DNA of 64,000 bases, taken from Peromyscus leucopus (Eukaryota > Chordata > Mammalia > Rodentia > Cricetidae). The DNA lies in contig NC_051075.1 of assembly GCF_004664715.2 (NCBI RefSeq), forward strand, positions 35,255,495 to 35,319,494. Direction: 5' to 3'. Positions 1 to 12,558 of this stretch are shown piece by piece. Under the pieces are notes generated by a model. That model made no database searches and was not told where the DNA came from. It was given only the letters and a program-made list of their open reading frames with translations. Positions within the stretch are counted from its first letter, which is position 1. Each line of letters begins with the position of its first letter. The translations under genes were made by a program, and so were the position numbers.

Positions 1-978
1 AAAAGCTTAAAATGGGGTCATAGATATTTCCTGCCTCCTGTCATCCAGCATTTAATTAACAAAGATGAATGGTTATATCATCTTCCCCTATTTTGTAGTC
101 TTATCATTAAGCAAAAATTCAAATTAACCTATCTTAACCTGTGTCAAATTGAAATTTTTAAGTTTCCTGAAATACATATTTTTCTAGCCATTCTTATAAT
201 TAAATATTATATGGTTATATAATGTTAACAAAGTTGTATACAAGGTAACCATAGAAATCTTAATAGTGATAGTCATTAATAAAACTCTTCAATAAACCTG
301 CTGTTCCCATTAATAACAACAATGCATACAAATAAACAAGACCCAGAAGACAGTAAAATCCCAATACAAAACCAAGAGAAAACCCTGAAAAGCAAGCAAG
401 CACAATGTGAATTTCCTTTATAACAGTAATTTATAAGGTAGATAGCAAAAACAAGACCAAGGGATAAATTCACAAGAAAATTCTGTCCCTTTAGGGATGA
501 AGTTAGAAGCAGGCCAGCTTTAGCATTGTAGATGTATTCCACAAGTGACTATATCATATTTCCTACAAGAAAGTAGGTACTTCTATTGTGAGTGACAGGA
601 ACATGAAAGATATGTGACCACATGACAAGTGAGCATGAGAGCCTGGAGGATAAACATGGCATTAATTAATGACAGAAATATGGCATTTCTGAAGAGCTCA
701 AGGTGGGGAAAAGGAAATAATTGGGTAGACTTGTTTAATAAGCTTTAAATGACAGATTTAATTTGTTGAAAATTGTTTAAAGTTTGATTGTTAGGTACTT
801 TTTATGAAGGATTAATATCTGTGGACTATTTATGCAGTACTGATACCTTATTCTCCTTGAGAGGTATTTTAATAAGGTTATATCAGCATGTCAATAAGCA
901 AGAGATAGTGTTAGATGTTCTGTGTGCAGAATAATTTTTATCATTGTTTTCAGATTATAAACAAATCATTTAAAATAT
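1..978. other. Single-copy AT-rich DNA, no gene seen
   Basis: I see no recognisable repeat or gene here. The minus-strand open frame at 276-542 has an ordinary AT-rich composition with hydrophobic runs and no recognisable domain, so I treat it as chance. Confidence 0.6.
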
Positions 979-1054
979 TTTTCTTTCTTTCTTTCTTCCT
1001 CCCTCCCTCCCTCCATCTCTCCCTCCCTTTTTTCCTTCTTTCCTTCCTTCCTTT
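979..1054. repeat. Pyrimidine-rich simple repeat (TTTC/CTCC/TTCC)
   Basis: A continuous pyrimidine tract moves from TTTC units to CTCC and then TTCC units. It sits just before a B3-like SINE remnant and probably grew from the SINE's terminal simple repeat. Confidence 0.9.
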
Positions 1055-1150
1055 TGTGCACAATATGTGTATTTGTGTAGGTGTGCAATGATGCACATAG
1101 ATGTAAGAGGATAGATAACTCATAGAGGCTGGTTCTCTTCTTTCCTCAAG
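1055..1150 (-). mobile_element. B3/B2-type SINE fragment
   Basis: The order tgtgcacaatatgtgtat, then a 'gtgtgcaatgatgcacatag' type stretch, then 'ggctggttctcttctttcc' resembles the reverse complement of the 3' half of tRNA-derived rodent SINEs of the B3 group. It is strongly diverged and the Pol III boxes are not preserved. Confidence 0.4.
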
Positions 1151-2546
1151 TGGATCTGTAGTGGAATAATTTCCAATGGGCTTACTATTGATTTTCTCTT
1201 AGGTTATTTTGCATAAGGAAATCTATTGGTTGTTTGATACTCTCAAATGTGAACTGTATTTGTTAACATGTCCAACCATTCGATGTCTTATGCTGTCTTG
1301 AATTATTTTATAAAATACTGTGTTTGGAAAATGACTGAAAAAGACAAAAATCTCATTATGATTCTCCCAAATGATCATGTTTTATGGTTTTATTTTTCCC
1401 TCCAGGAAGATAGCATATTCTTAGAAATCCTTTGGGGAAAGCTTCTAGCCATGTTCTATCAGTTCTGTGTAATTAACTTTCTTTCTGGTACTACATCTTC
1501 TAAGACTGATACTATTGAAATTAAATGTTTTGAGTGCATTTTTTTCTTCTGACCTGGCTTACATAGCCAATTGCCTGCCTCATAAAGAGTACAAGACATA
1601 CAGCTTGGTGTCCCTGAGTTGAGAACAGTGAACAAGTACACCAGCATGTCAAACACAGCTTATCTCAATGTTTTAAAGATGTGTCTACAACACCCTGAAT
1701 CTTATGCTTCATTCTTAATTCTCTAGTAGGATTCTCTCAATAGCATGCCTTGATTTCTATGAGGACATCACTTTACATTCCCTTCAGGTTTCCTTCCTTT
1801 GCTCCTTCCTTTCTTCCTTCCTTTTTTTATTTATCTCTTTGCTTTTTCTTCACCCCCCCCCCTTTCTTTGTTCATTATTTTGTAACTGGAAAGGTTGATT
1901 ATATGGGGCACTGAGGGACATATATTCACGAATAAACACTAAGGTAACCAGGAATGTTAAATAGGCAGAGATGTCTCTTCAAAGAAAGAAATGCCTAACT
2001 TGTTTTCCACCATGAAGTCTAGGAATGGATATGGTTAATAGCCTGGTGAGCTTTGTAGCCATCAGTTGCCAGTGGTTTAGAAAGTGACCTCTGGCTTCAT
2101 TTGGGTCATACCAGTCAACAAAATGGTCTTTTTGTATCAGAGGAGACTTGTCTATTCCTGGGCTCTTAAAAAGAAATCTATAAGGCATAGAAGTTGCTCA
2201 TATGCACTATGTGCAAATAACAGGGCACAAAATAGAATCCACCCGCATCCATATTCATAGGGCTTCCCTTGATATCCCTGGAAATGATTTTTCATAACAT
2301 TATTTATTCTTTAAATGTATTTATAGCCCTCCCTATTGAAATTCTATCTCTAACCATACCCTTCACTCTGGTAAATAACTGCTTTTTGGATAAACTTTTT
2401 TTTTATGAAATTGCTACTTATACTGTACTTCCTATGGGCTATAGAGGTTTATGTGGGATAGGCAGTATTACACCCATTTTTCTCAGTAAATTTTTGTTCT
2501 CTATCTACAGAATTAAGAGAGCTCACTGTAAAAAAGAATGTGATGA

Positions 2547-2547
<1 letters not shown>
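1151..2547. other. Single-copy DNA with one copy of a diverged duplication
   Basis: No gene is recognised. The stretch includes a pyrimidine and poly-C tract near 1787-1866 and the first copy (about 1905-2055) of a segment repeated at about 3112-3265. The open frames at 1268-1552 (+), 1979-2188 (-) and 2269-2616 (+) show no domain I can name; the last runs into a TG repeat. Confidence 0.5.
1905..2055 (+). repeat. Diverged duplicated segment, copy 1
   Basis: This segment aligns with 3112-3265. The shared core is 'tgtctcttcaaa' followed by a gaagaaatg-type stretch and, about 45 bases later, 'tggttaatagc'. Copy 1 has an in-frame TGA in the frame that is open in copy 2. The family is not recognised; it may be an old repeat or a decayed gene duplicate. 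Confidence 0.5.
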
Positions 2548-2548
<1 letters not shown>

Positions 2549-2590
<42 letters not shown>

Positions 2591-2598
2591 TGTGTGTC
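2549..2598. repeat. (TG)n microsatellite
   Basis: About 23 consecutive TG dinucleotides, with a tttg interruption near the 3' end. Confidence 0.97.
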
Positions 2599-4700
2599 TA
2601 TTGGATCCTCCTGTAATGGTTGCAGCCACAATGACTTATCTATTGCCAATCCCAGGAATCATTATTGGAATAAAAAGAGAGGTCTCAATGATGACCTGTA
2701 TGATTAGTAAAATTACTAATATTATAGCAAAATATTAGCAGAAGTTAATCAAGAGCTGGGTGAGTTGAAGAGAAGAGTTTTACAAAGTAGGGCTATTATA
2801 GATTATTTTTTTGCTAAAGCATAATCTTGGATGTCAATAATTTTGTGGCACGTGTTCCTTTCATGTGTCAGATATCTCTCATACTAACGATGGTAAACGC
2901 TGTGATTTGAACAAAGAGATAAACAAAATCATCCAAGAGACCTTTGGCCATCACAGTTTCAATGGCTTTCCCCTTTACTTAGTCCTGGTAAGTATTCATA
3001 TAATTCTCTCATGTTTGCCTATATTAATTAGACTAGCCATGCAGGGAGTGCATTCAACCATGACCTCTATTACAGCCAACATTTTTGCTTTAAAAATGAA
3101 ATATAGGAAGAATAAGGGGCACAGAAGTTTGTGTGCTCACAGATAACACTGGGGAAAACAGCAGTGTTAAACATGCAGGATTGTCTCTTCAAAGGAAGAA
3201 ATGTATCAACTGGTTTCAGTCCAGAAGGCTGGGAATGGCTGTGGTTAATAGCTTGGTGACCTGTGTGTTATCTGTACAACTGAAACCACACCAGATCAAC
3301 CCTCCGACCCTTAAGATGTCAAAGACAGTCAATCTATAGAATCTATCTTTAATGAAGATGGATTGATAAAGCCTTGCACTTTATTGTGTACACACGATTG
3401 AGTCAATTATTACCAGGAAACTTCTTTTTTTTTTTTCTAAATTGTGCTGTACCTTACTATGTCTAAATTATACCTCCCAGTGTCAGGCTCTTGATGTTTA
3501 AATCAATGCCAGCTACTTGCATTCAACCAGACTTCCTTCGTGCCGCACACAGATCAACACTCTGCTGGCCATGGTATTTTCAGAGACCTACAAAGTTGCT
3601 AATAATGTGTTTACCCCAAGACCTGCTAGCACATGCATAAAGGCTTCTCACATAAAGGAAATCCTATGTTTGTTGTACAAAGTCTTGCATTGTGGAAGCT
3701 TGAGTACATTCATGCCATTCTTTCGCTTGTAATTATTCAGTTACAAAGCCTATGCCAAGTGCAGTATTCAACAAATTTGTTATTGTCAGGTGACTAGACT
3801 CTGGTCATTGACAAGGTGCTGCACGTACAAAAGGAAGAATGAGATATGCTCCATGTACCATGCGTAAATGCATGATGGGAACATAGTCCATGGCTGTTGA
3901 AGTTCTCGTTATGGCCACCATTGCATTTCCCCTGACTAATTTTTACCCAGTGAGCACACTGTGGTCTAATATGGTATTTTGGTTTTCTAATGGCACCAAG
4001 CTTATTTCAGATTTATTGGACTTCAGTTATGTAATATTCTCCCTCACCTTTTATAGAACTCTTATTTTCTTTCTAAGTTCAGTGGATGTATTTTAAAACC
4101 ACAGTTCCTTGTACTTTTCATCCTATTTTCTGTCATTTAAGGAAATGAAAACAAGTCTTCTTTCAAGTCTATTTTTGAGTTAACACAAAACAATACTTAG
4201 TATGTCAGTCTGTGATAACTATTTTTTTTTTGTCATGGAAACCTTGACTAGGGGAAAAAATGGAAAGAAAAAGGGACATACAGAAAAGCTAGAGTCAAGT
4301 GGGCTCTGTACACATGATAGAGTGGTGCCATTTACAACACAATCCATGACCACAGCACATTATTTCCTATAGCAGAGGGCAGGAGTTTGCTGGCATCAGT
4401 AGGAAGTGTCGGTGGGCAAGCAGTCTAAAGCTGTAGTTACCTAGGAGGAAGAAGCTGCAGTTGCTGTTCTTTCCTCACACTGGTCAATAGTTCACGAACA
4501 TTTGAATCTGGTCTAGAGGAAGTCTTTGCAATTCTGAGCCTGACTGGTATGGGGAAAGCATTGCCAATTTCCCATAGGTTTGAAGTGTTGGTTGTAGAAA
4601 CGGCCATGCTCGTGTCAACAATATTTTTTCACTCAGACCTTCATTTATTCTTTGTCTGTTTACTCAAGGCTTCCCTGATTCCCCACAATCCCCACCATGT
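2599..4700. other. Single-copy DNA, no gene seen
   Basis: Apart from the second copy of the duplicated segment, I recognise no repeat family here. The open frames at 2865-3146, 3133-3339, 3517-3732 and 3890-4096 show no known domain. A gtaagt donor-like site follows the codons at 2872-2987 (see findings), but the support is weak. Confidence 0.5.
3112..3265 (+). repeat. Diverged duplicated segment, copy 2
   Basis: This is the partner of 1905-2055, in the same orientation and about 1.2 kb away. In one frame both copies give a similar peptide, SLQRKKC followed after about nine residues by LGM and then VNSLV. Several differences are synonymous (aga/agg, tgc/tgt, cta/ctg, ctg/ttg). The source protein is not recognised. 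Confidence 0.5.
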
Positions 4701-4702
4701 AT

Positions 4703-5200
4703 TGCTGTAGAATATTAGTTTAAGGTGGATTAGTTTATGCTGTGGAACATTTGTTTGATGTGCTTAATAAATTAATTTAAATTAACATTTGTTAAAGATG
4801 TTTTGCATTCTCTTATGTTACGTTTGTTTGACTTTTGAAGCTGTGTTACTGTGTCTGTCTAAAACACCTGATGGTCTAATAAAGAGCTGAATGGCCAATA
4901 GTGAGGCAGGAGAAAGGATAGAAAAGAGCAAGAGAACAAGGAGAAGAGGATGCTATGGACCAGCTGCCCACCAACACAGCAAGCCATGGAGGAAGATTGA
5001 AAGTAAGATATACAGAAGTAAGAAAAGGAAAAAGTCCAGAGGCAAAAGGTAGATGGGATAATTCAAAGTTAAGCTGTCAAGAAACAAGCCAAGTTAAGGC
5101 TGGGCATTTATGAGAAAGAATATATTTCCATGTGTGATTTATGGGAGCTGGATAGCAGGAACCCAAAGAGCCAAAAGAGCAAAAACAACCAACAACAATG
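4703..5200 (+). mobile_element. Solo-LTR-like repeat, family A
   Basis: The start has alternating 'tgctgtggaacatttgttt'-type units, the middle reads 'aaaacacctgatggtctaat' and 'aagagctgaatggccaatag', and the end reads 'ccatgtgtgatttat' then 'gggagctgg'. The same architecture recurs at 49447-49965 (-) and 57868-58390 (+). The length (about 0.5 kb) and lack of internal coding sequence fit a solo LTR. I cannot give a reliable family name. Confidence 0.7.
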
Positions 5201-7560
5201 TATAGTAAGTATATACATGTATAATTTGTACAAAATTACATGTAATAATGATCAATTCACAGCCTTTTGGCTACAACCAAGTGTGGTATCTGTTCTTTTC
5301 AGTTTAATATTTGATGTCTTCTATATGAAGGCAATTTTTAAATGTATTTGGGGGCTGGGAGATGGAATAGGGTCTTGCTCCACCCATTCCACGCACTGAC
5401 CTGGTATTGCACTACCTGCATGATCATTGCATCAAAATATTTTCCATAATAAATAAAAGTGAAAAAAATTAGATTTGCCCACAAGTCTCATTGATCTTTC
5501 TAACTCTTTCCATACAAGCACAATACTTACGGGATGTGTGGTCATGCCCAAATATTGATGTGTGTGCTGAAAATTTGAACCCAGGTCCTCATGCTTCCAG
5601 ATCCAATGCCCTTACACCCCAAGCCATTTTCTGAGTCTTAACTATACCATATTTTAAAGAATGATTAGTTAGTTTCATTGTATTCTCAGGACAAAGGAGT
5701 TTAAGTCACACATAAAAACACATGAACAGGTTGAAGATAAGTTAAAAAGTTAAGAAAATAAGTTAAAAAGTATGTTCTCTTTTCTAAACATATTTATGTA
5801 AATTACTTATTTGCAACACTTTGCTTGTAATGTTGGTTGTATTGAATGAAGTTCAAGTTGGGCCATTCATCTGCTTCATAGGTAAGAGACAGCTCATGCT
5901 CAGTTTAATTTTAGAAACTATCCCACAAAAGTTACATTTCTGATATTTTCTTGACTCCAAAGGTATTTTGTATGTGTGTGTTGGGGGGAAACATTAAGCA
6001 GGACATGTAGTCCACAGTGCTGGAAAAACAATGGCATCCATTCAATTTTAAAGTAAACTATTGCTTATTGGGAGGAACTCAGAAGCATTTAAACAACAGG
6101 GCACATATTATCCCACACTCTTTTCCTATGACAAGGACATTAACTAGGAACAGCTGAAGTGAACCTCATAATAGGCTACAACAGAGGCAGGAATCCACCT
6201 GAACTCTTCAGCTTCATAAATAAGACAAGGCAAGAAACATCTGGGAAGCAGGGAGGCACTTTGATGTAAGAAAATGGACTGATTAATGGAGAAACAGGGG
6301 CTTGGGAGCCTCAGCACAGATATTGTCACCCAGGGGTCTGATTTGCTAGTTCTTGGTCTCATACATAGAAGAACTTTAAAACAGGCTCAGAAGGAGACAA
6401 TAATAACTTTGATTTTTGAATTTGAAAGAGAAAACAGCAGGACAGATAGGCAAATCCTGCAGTTTCCAAGATGAAGGAGATAAAACATGTAGAAAGAATG
6501 CAAGTTATACTTTCTGAGTTATATATCAACATGGCAGGCTCAACAATGGATGTCCTCTCGTCATCTCATGGAGTTCATGGGTTCTTGAGAGAACACTCTG
6601 AATGAACAGGCAAGCAGGCATAGGACTCAGCTTTTCTGTTGAGAAGAGATGGAAAGAGGAGGGAAGAGGGGAAAATTGCTTACACCATTAAATTGATGAA
6701 GCTTAACAGTGAATCTGCAAACAACTACTGTGGCAAGGACTTTAGGGTAACTAGATACTCATGTAATTAAAAGGATTGCCTTAGCATGCCTTCAGGTGTG
6801 TCCTATTTCTTTCCCTTTGCTGGCTTTAGTCTGGTATTCAGGTTATGAAGCAGGAATTCTTCCTTACCACTGGATGTCTTTGGCCTTGTTAGGGAAGCAC
6901 CTGTTGTCTATATCAAAGATAACCATAAGTTCCTGAGCAAGCCATTTCTAAAGGTGATACTGACCATTCACCATGATATATTTGGTAGAGCATGTCAACG
7001 TGAAGACATTCATATGTTTGCCACTGGTCATTTATTTTGTGCAAAAGGAAGTAAACACAGGTATGTAAGTTCCAAATGATGTTGGAAAAGTCTGGCTGCA
7101 AATGTCTTCTTTTCCTTCCCTTCTTGACTGGCAGTCCCATCAGCTCTTTATGCTAATATTGCTCAGGTTCATTGAACTAGCTCATTGGAATTCTGCAGAG
7201 AAAATCAGTGAGCCTTAAGGCATTTGGTTTTTGTCTACTACTCTAATGTTGAATTAACTCTGAGTTGTATTTAAACAATCTGAAATACAGTTTATAATAA
7301 CTCTACTATAGTGTTCTGTCAAGTAGATAAGTACAGATATAGAGCTGTATGCTCAGGTATGCAGGTTTTATTCTTCTTGCATAGATTTGTTAGAATTAAA
7401 ATGTCTGACTGCTTTTTTTATTCCTAATTCTTTGAAATCGAAATTATTTATAAAGACAACTGTTATGTGACTGTATAAAAAAAAGCTCAAAATGTTTTGA
7501 TTACAAATTGCATTGAAGATAATGTTTCTTATTCTCAAACTGTGTGTTTCTGCATGGTGA
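5201..7560. other. Single-copy DNA with degraded SINE remnants
   Basis: A B2/B4-like remnant on the minus strand is plausible at about 5520-5640, where 'aacccaggtcctcatgctt' is followed by a decayed 'ccaagccatttt'. 'gggggctgggagatgg' near 5349 resembles the 5' end of a tRNA-derived SINE. Otherwise I see nothing. The open frames at 6144-6362 (-), 6913-7140 (-) and 7368-7580 (-) have no recognisable domain. Confidence 0.45.
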
Positions 7561-7574
7561 ATATAGTAGTTCAT

Positions 7575-7895
7575 GCACATATGTGTGTGGATGTATTAGG
7601 ATGTGGGGCCCTATGGCACATGCAAGTGGAGGCCGGTGGATTTCAAGTGTCCAGTTCTATTACTGTCCCTGTTCAGCCATTGACAACAGGGTCTCTCACT
7701 GAATCCAGAACTTTCTGTTTCTTTGCTAGCTAGCCCTAGTGATAGTCCTCTACTCACACTGCCAAAACTAGGGCCACATACTCTTGTAGCCACACCTAGT
7801 ATTTACTTGGATGATAGGTACCCCAGCTCCAATCCTCTTGTTTGAGCAGCAAGTGTTCTTACCCACGGAGTATTTCCCTAGATATGTCTGACAGT
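7575..7895 (-). mobile_element. Composite B4-type SINE, degraded
   Basis: Read on the plus strand, a 'gtgtgtggatgt' part is followed by 'gtggaggccggtgga', then 'acagggtctctcactg' and a terminal 'gcaagtgttcttacccac'. This is the order of the reverse complement of a rodent composite SINE with a B1-like middle and tRNA-derived ends. Divergence is high. Confidence 0.45.
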
Positions 7896-8114
7896 CTGAA
7901 AAATTAGGTATTTGAGGTATAAATAACAAACCAGAGTAAGTTGTCAAAGACATGAGGGAAGTTACTTAAAATATTAAAGTATAAGATCAGTCAATCTCAA
8001 TGACTAATGAAATATATATTGTGCTTTAAGAAGTCTTAACAATACTAAGAATAATGTTTATAAGAGAGACATGCATTGCTTGAATTGTAGATCCCGTTCT
8101 AGGAGCCTAGATCA

Positions 8115-8305
8115 TTTTGTCAGCTATGTGCATGTATCTACATAAGTTAGGCAGATCTGTCTAACCTCCTAACACTGGAGCTATTGGCACATACCTGGCC
8201 ATACCCCTGATACACACTTTTAACAGAGGTACTGAGAATTTAAATTTAGGTCCTCTTTATTTCATAGCAAACAATTTTACCCACTGAGACTTCAACACAG
8301 GCCCT
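8115..8305 (-). mobile_element. Second degraded B4/B2-like SINE
   Basis: 'ctggccatacccctga' followed by 'ttaaatttaggtcctcttt' and 'acaattttacccactgaga' matches the decayed reverse-complement end of a tRNA-derived SINE, in the same orientation as the copy at 7575-7895. Confidence 0.35.
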
Positions 8306-8779
8306 GAAGCTGTTTTTAAGAGTTTTATACGGTTTCGTAGTAGTATGCTTTCAACTCTGGCTCCAGGTCCAGAGGTTCCATGATGTTCAGTGGAAGTATT
8401 GGTCATTTTATACCCAAAGATACATGTTTAAACAATAAATCAATTACAACTAAGAAAGTATTTTGATCCTTTTGAAAGTCACAGAGCACTGGACTTTTCT
8501 TTTTGAAAATGCATATTTTAATTTTTATATGTCACTTCAAAGAATGGACATGAACCTACATGTTAAATGCAATGTGTTTATTATCTATCCTGTTGAAGAA
8601 AGTAATATTTTATTATACATTTTGATTCTTTAAAAAGTATTTTGGGTTTATTTTAGAAGAAAAAATTCTGTATCTGCTGAATATTAATTATTGTAAGTTT
8701 AGATCCAAAAGTCCCCACTTTTGTATCCTGTAAAGATCCCATGGGATTTTTTTTTTTCAATTACCAGATGGGAGTGAAA

Positions 8780-9400
8780 GGCCAATGTCTTGGAATGTGC
8801 TCAGCCACACTGCATGTGCAGATCACAGCTATGCAGCTCCTCATGACAGAAAATTAATAGACCGTCTTAATGACCCTCAGATTTTTTCCTGTTGCTCAAG
8901 CAGCTGACTCAATCCCCAACAGCTATAATTAAAGAGAACAATCTGTCAGGGAAGAGAGCTGTTCTTGTTAATTTGGTGAACCACCATACTGGCTTTTCCT
9001 ATTATACACTGTAGCCGCCGACAGTCTTGCAGGTTTTTCACCCGAGCCCTCCGCCAAGCAACAGAGCTCCAAGCAAGCAGCTTGTGGAATGGAGCTGAGG
9101 ATGATGGGAAAATTGTGGTCTCACCTGTCTGTTTTCAACTCTAAAGCCAGCTCCCATGGGGTAAATGAAAGACAACTGCACTATTGTGCTTGCAAAAATG
9201 TGAAATCAAGAGAATTCCAGACGTTCTACCATTACGTTGTTGCATTCTGCAATGGGAGCGCTCACTGAACCAGTTGGAGGCTACTCTCATAGCATTCGGG
9301 GTAGATGCTGCAAGCAGATTACTTCCTTGAAAGCTGTTATTAGAAAAGCCAAATTCTTCCAGGGGCCACTTTCATTCATTCTATGATAGATCAATTCCCA
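8780..9400. promoter_or_regulatory. Candidate conserved noncoding/enhancer block
   Basis: This repeat-free block has higher GC and more CpG than its surroundings. It packs a CAGCTG E-box (8901-8906) overlapping an AP-1-type TGACTCA (8905-8911), a TAATTAAAG homeodomain-type site (8926-8934) and a SOX-like AACAAT (8937-8942) into about 40 bases. No long open frame crosses it. Enhancer function is inferred from motif density alone. Confidence 0.35.
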
Positions 9401-10536
9401 TATCTAAATTTCTTGGTCTGGCAGACTTTCTATTTCTGAAATTAACTTATAGGACACACAGAAGCAGTTCAATCTAGAGATGCATCACACATAGCTGTTA
9501 TAAGTAAAAAAGCACTCTACACAGTGTAATTACTATGTAACATTCGTGTATTGCTTTTGGTAGGCAAATACTACTGCAAATGTGAGATCTCTTAGAGTGC
9601 TTCTAAGAATTTACAGATTTGTATGTTAATAAGTTTTTGCTTTGAACCTAGAGTTTTTTGGCACCTCTGTCTTTCTGACTGAGGTCTACACAAATAAAAT
9701 AAGAATTGCAAAGCCCACCTCTTTCTGAATGTACTTGCTTTTAAATGGACACAGTTATTATTGTAATTGGTTGACATGGTCAATTGTTGATCTCCACTTT
9801 ATTCATTTGTCCTTTTTCTGTGATATTTAAACTCTTAGGTGATTGATAGTTTGACATCAGGCTCATTATCATAATGCTGGTACCATAGTCGGTATGAAAA
9901 CTTGTTAACTACAGGTTAATGTTCAAGAAAAATAGGACAAATTACTGGGTATAGAAATAAATTCCACAGTCCTTGAAATAATATGAATCATAACCAGAAA
10001 ATACAGACACCAGTTCCTCTCTGTGGGAAATACGTCTTTCTGACTGTGAAAAATCAAGATGCTCAGCCCTTTCCATTTCTGAGACACCTTCTGATTACCA
10101 ACCATATTATTAAGGACATTCCATTGTGGAAGCAGAAAATCAGCCATATAAATGAAATATATATATTCCATATATTTTTAGTATCAATGAAAGGAGACAG
10201 AAAAATCAATATTAATGAATATTTTCAAGCATTACTGGGTCATCTTGACTGTACTTTGGATGTAAGAGCTGGAAAAAATATTGATGGATGAAAAGTAACA
10301 CATAAGTCCACTTTTTATAAATAATTTCAGATATGCTACATAACTTTCATCTTTAATAAGATAAATTTTCCCATAAAGCACCTGATATCTTGACTGACCA
10401 GGCAATAGATCTGTATGAATAACAAGTGGCTTTTTCGTTCTACCATTGTGCACTTTAATGTTTCATAAGCATCCTGATAAGAAGGAAATTTTTATCATTT
10501 TTTAGAGTAAAGATTTATTTGAATTACTTGAAAACT

Positions 10537-10540
<4 letters not shown>
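9401..10540. other. Single-copy AT-rich DNA, no gene seen
   Basis: No repeat family is recognised. Overlapping open frames at 9923-10171 (-) and 9983-10291 (+) occupy the same bases on opposite strands and carry no domain. Confidence 0.5.
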
Positions 10541-10582
<42 letters not shown>

Positions 10583-10586
10583 TGTA
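10541..10586. repeat. (GT)n microsatellite
   Basis: A near-perfect GT run with a single 'tatgtg' interruption close to its end. Confidence 0.97.
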
Positions 10587-11135
10587 GCATCTAGTAGAAA
10601 TCAAATCTGAAAGTTAAACTGCTTTCTGTGATGTTGGAACCAAACCACCCAAAGATAAAATTCCTGTGGCTCCTAATCACACCACAAGTTTAAGTATTTT
10701 TTTATATATATATCTCAGAATCCTTCAGTCAGTTTCAATTATTTTTATACAATTTCCTTTTTGCCCAAATTTATGAGCAGGAGTATAAATTATGTAAAAT
10801 ATATTTTTAAACTTAAATTATGTGAGTGAGATTTCTGAAATGAAAAAGAAAAGCTTGGGTTTCATTGGGGGAATTTTAGAACCATAGAACCAAGTGTTAA
10901 GACTTGAGGATGTTAGGCAATGATAACTATGCAATCACATTGTTCCAATTTTTACATTGCTTGATTCAATAAAATGAATGTCAAAAAATAGCATGGGAGG
11001 TTTGTTATTTTATATCAGGTACTAATCCCTGGTTTTTGTAGAAGTAGGGCACTACAAGTGTGAGAGCTACCATTCTCCCACAAAATGAAGTAGGGAGGAG
11101 AGGTATGGAAGGAAGTGGTATAAAAGGACTTACGC

Positions 11136-11505
11136 TGTGTGATAGTCCTTTTGTATGCTATGCATATGTATTTCTCTCACTGGTTGATAATAAGCTGGCA
11201 TCATCCTGTTCTATGGCAAGACAGGATAAGGTTAGGTGGCAGAATCAAACTAGGACTCAGAGGAAGAGGGGTGGTTTTGAGACAGATACTGAGAACCATC
11301 CAAGAAGCAGGATGCTGAAGGACTGTAAGCCACAGACCACTTGGCGTAAATAGATTAATAAGAATTGGTTAATTTAAATGTAAGAGCTAGTTAGTAATAA
11401 GCCTGAGCCATATCAGCTAAACATTTATAACTAATATAAGCCCCTGAGTGATTATTTGGAAGCGGCTGTGGGAAGGGGCAAGACAGAGAAAAGCTTTCAA
11501 TTACA
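11136..11505 (+). mobile_element. Solo-LTR-like repeat, family B
   Basis: The order 'cttttgtatgctatgcatatg', 'ctggttgataata', 'ggttaatttaaatgtaagagctagttag', 'gcctgagcca', 'aatataagcc' and a terminal 'acagagaaaagctttcaattaca' matches the copies at 32091-32337 and 34238-34609. It begins TG and ends CA as LTRs do. I see no flanking duplication. The open frames at 11060-11353 and 11456-11638 are artefacts of this repeat. Confidence 0.65.
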
Positions 11506-12510
11506 GACATATATTAACAAATTTATATTGAAAGCTCCTGTCACTGCATCACCATTAGGTTCAATGTCTGAGTTTAACAATGCCATACTTCACACCCAAG
11601 GGTTCTCAGCTTCTTTTGGGTTTGCAGTGGTGAGGTAGCTAAATTCTGCATTCTTTCCTCCATTGACAGAAGGAAAGACCTTTTGATAGCAGTCTCTACA
11701 GGAGTCAGAAAGTAACTGCCTAAACTGAGCCCTGCTTGCATAGAGTTTTTTTTTTTAATTTTTTTTTTTTAAAAAAGGGAATATCAACTACTTTTTTTTA
11801 ACACTAAACATAATGATGGATTTAGAGGCAAAGACATCCGTTTCTCTTCTTTTGTAGTTGAACAGGACTTGGTGATAAGGAAAATCTGTTTGCCCACGAT
11901 AAGTTCAAATGCATACGGTGTTCTTTCCATGGCAAGGTGTGGGGACAGAGGAGAGCAGCTGGTGCTGAGGCAATAGGTTCTCCATACCCATCCAGCAAGT
12001 ACTGTATGTTCTTGTTTCCTACAATAATCTTGAGAAGATGAGTTAAGGCCAAACAGAAGAGTGAAGTGGAGCAAATATGATACATTCACTCCTTAGGCCA
12101 TGCTGAGATGGGAAGCTATGGCCCATGCACATATACAAATGGATACACAGATATGAACTGTAAACACACTATAGTAAAATTTTATAATGACACAACATAA
12201 GATGGTCTTATATGATAGCCTGATGTGAGGAAATGATTGATTTACAGCATATAACTCAAAAATTCTTGTAGTAAATGTGTGTAGAAAAAAATATATTGTT
12301 CCAGGGGAACTTCTTCCAATAAATATGTTTAAAGTGGTTCTTCTGTAATGTACCTTACTTTTTAATTTCTATAAATTAGTTTAGCAATTTATATCAATCA
12401 CTATATTGAAATAAACAGAAGCAGGCTCAATATCATGAATTTGAAAAATACATTAATTTGAGCATTACAGATAATTAAAGCTTAGACTACTTGTTATTCT
12501 TATTAATTTG
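11506..12510. other. Single-copy DNA, no gene seen
   Basis: Two homopolymer T/A runs lie near 11745-11780. Two overlapping minus-strand open frames at 11784-12089 and 11822-12085 use different frames of the same bases, with no domain in either. Confidence 0.5.

Positions 12511-12511
<1 letters not shown>

Positions 12512-12553
<42 letters not shown>
12512..12553. repeat. (TA)n microsatellite
   Basis: About 20 uninterrupted TA units. Confidence 0.97.

Positions 12554-12558
<5 letters not shown>

Noticed and set aside
9070..9240. Possible coding exon in the first candidate regulatory island
   Set aside because: I found no pair of splice sites bounding an open frame there, and frames are interrupted on both strands.
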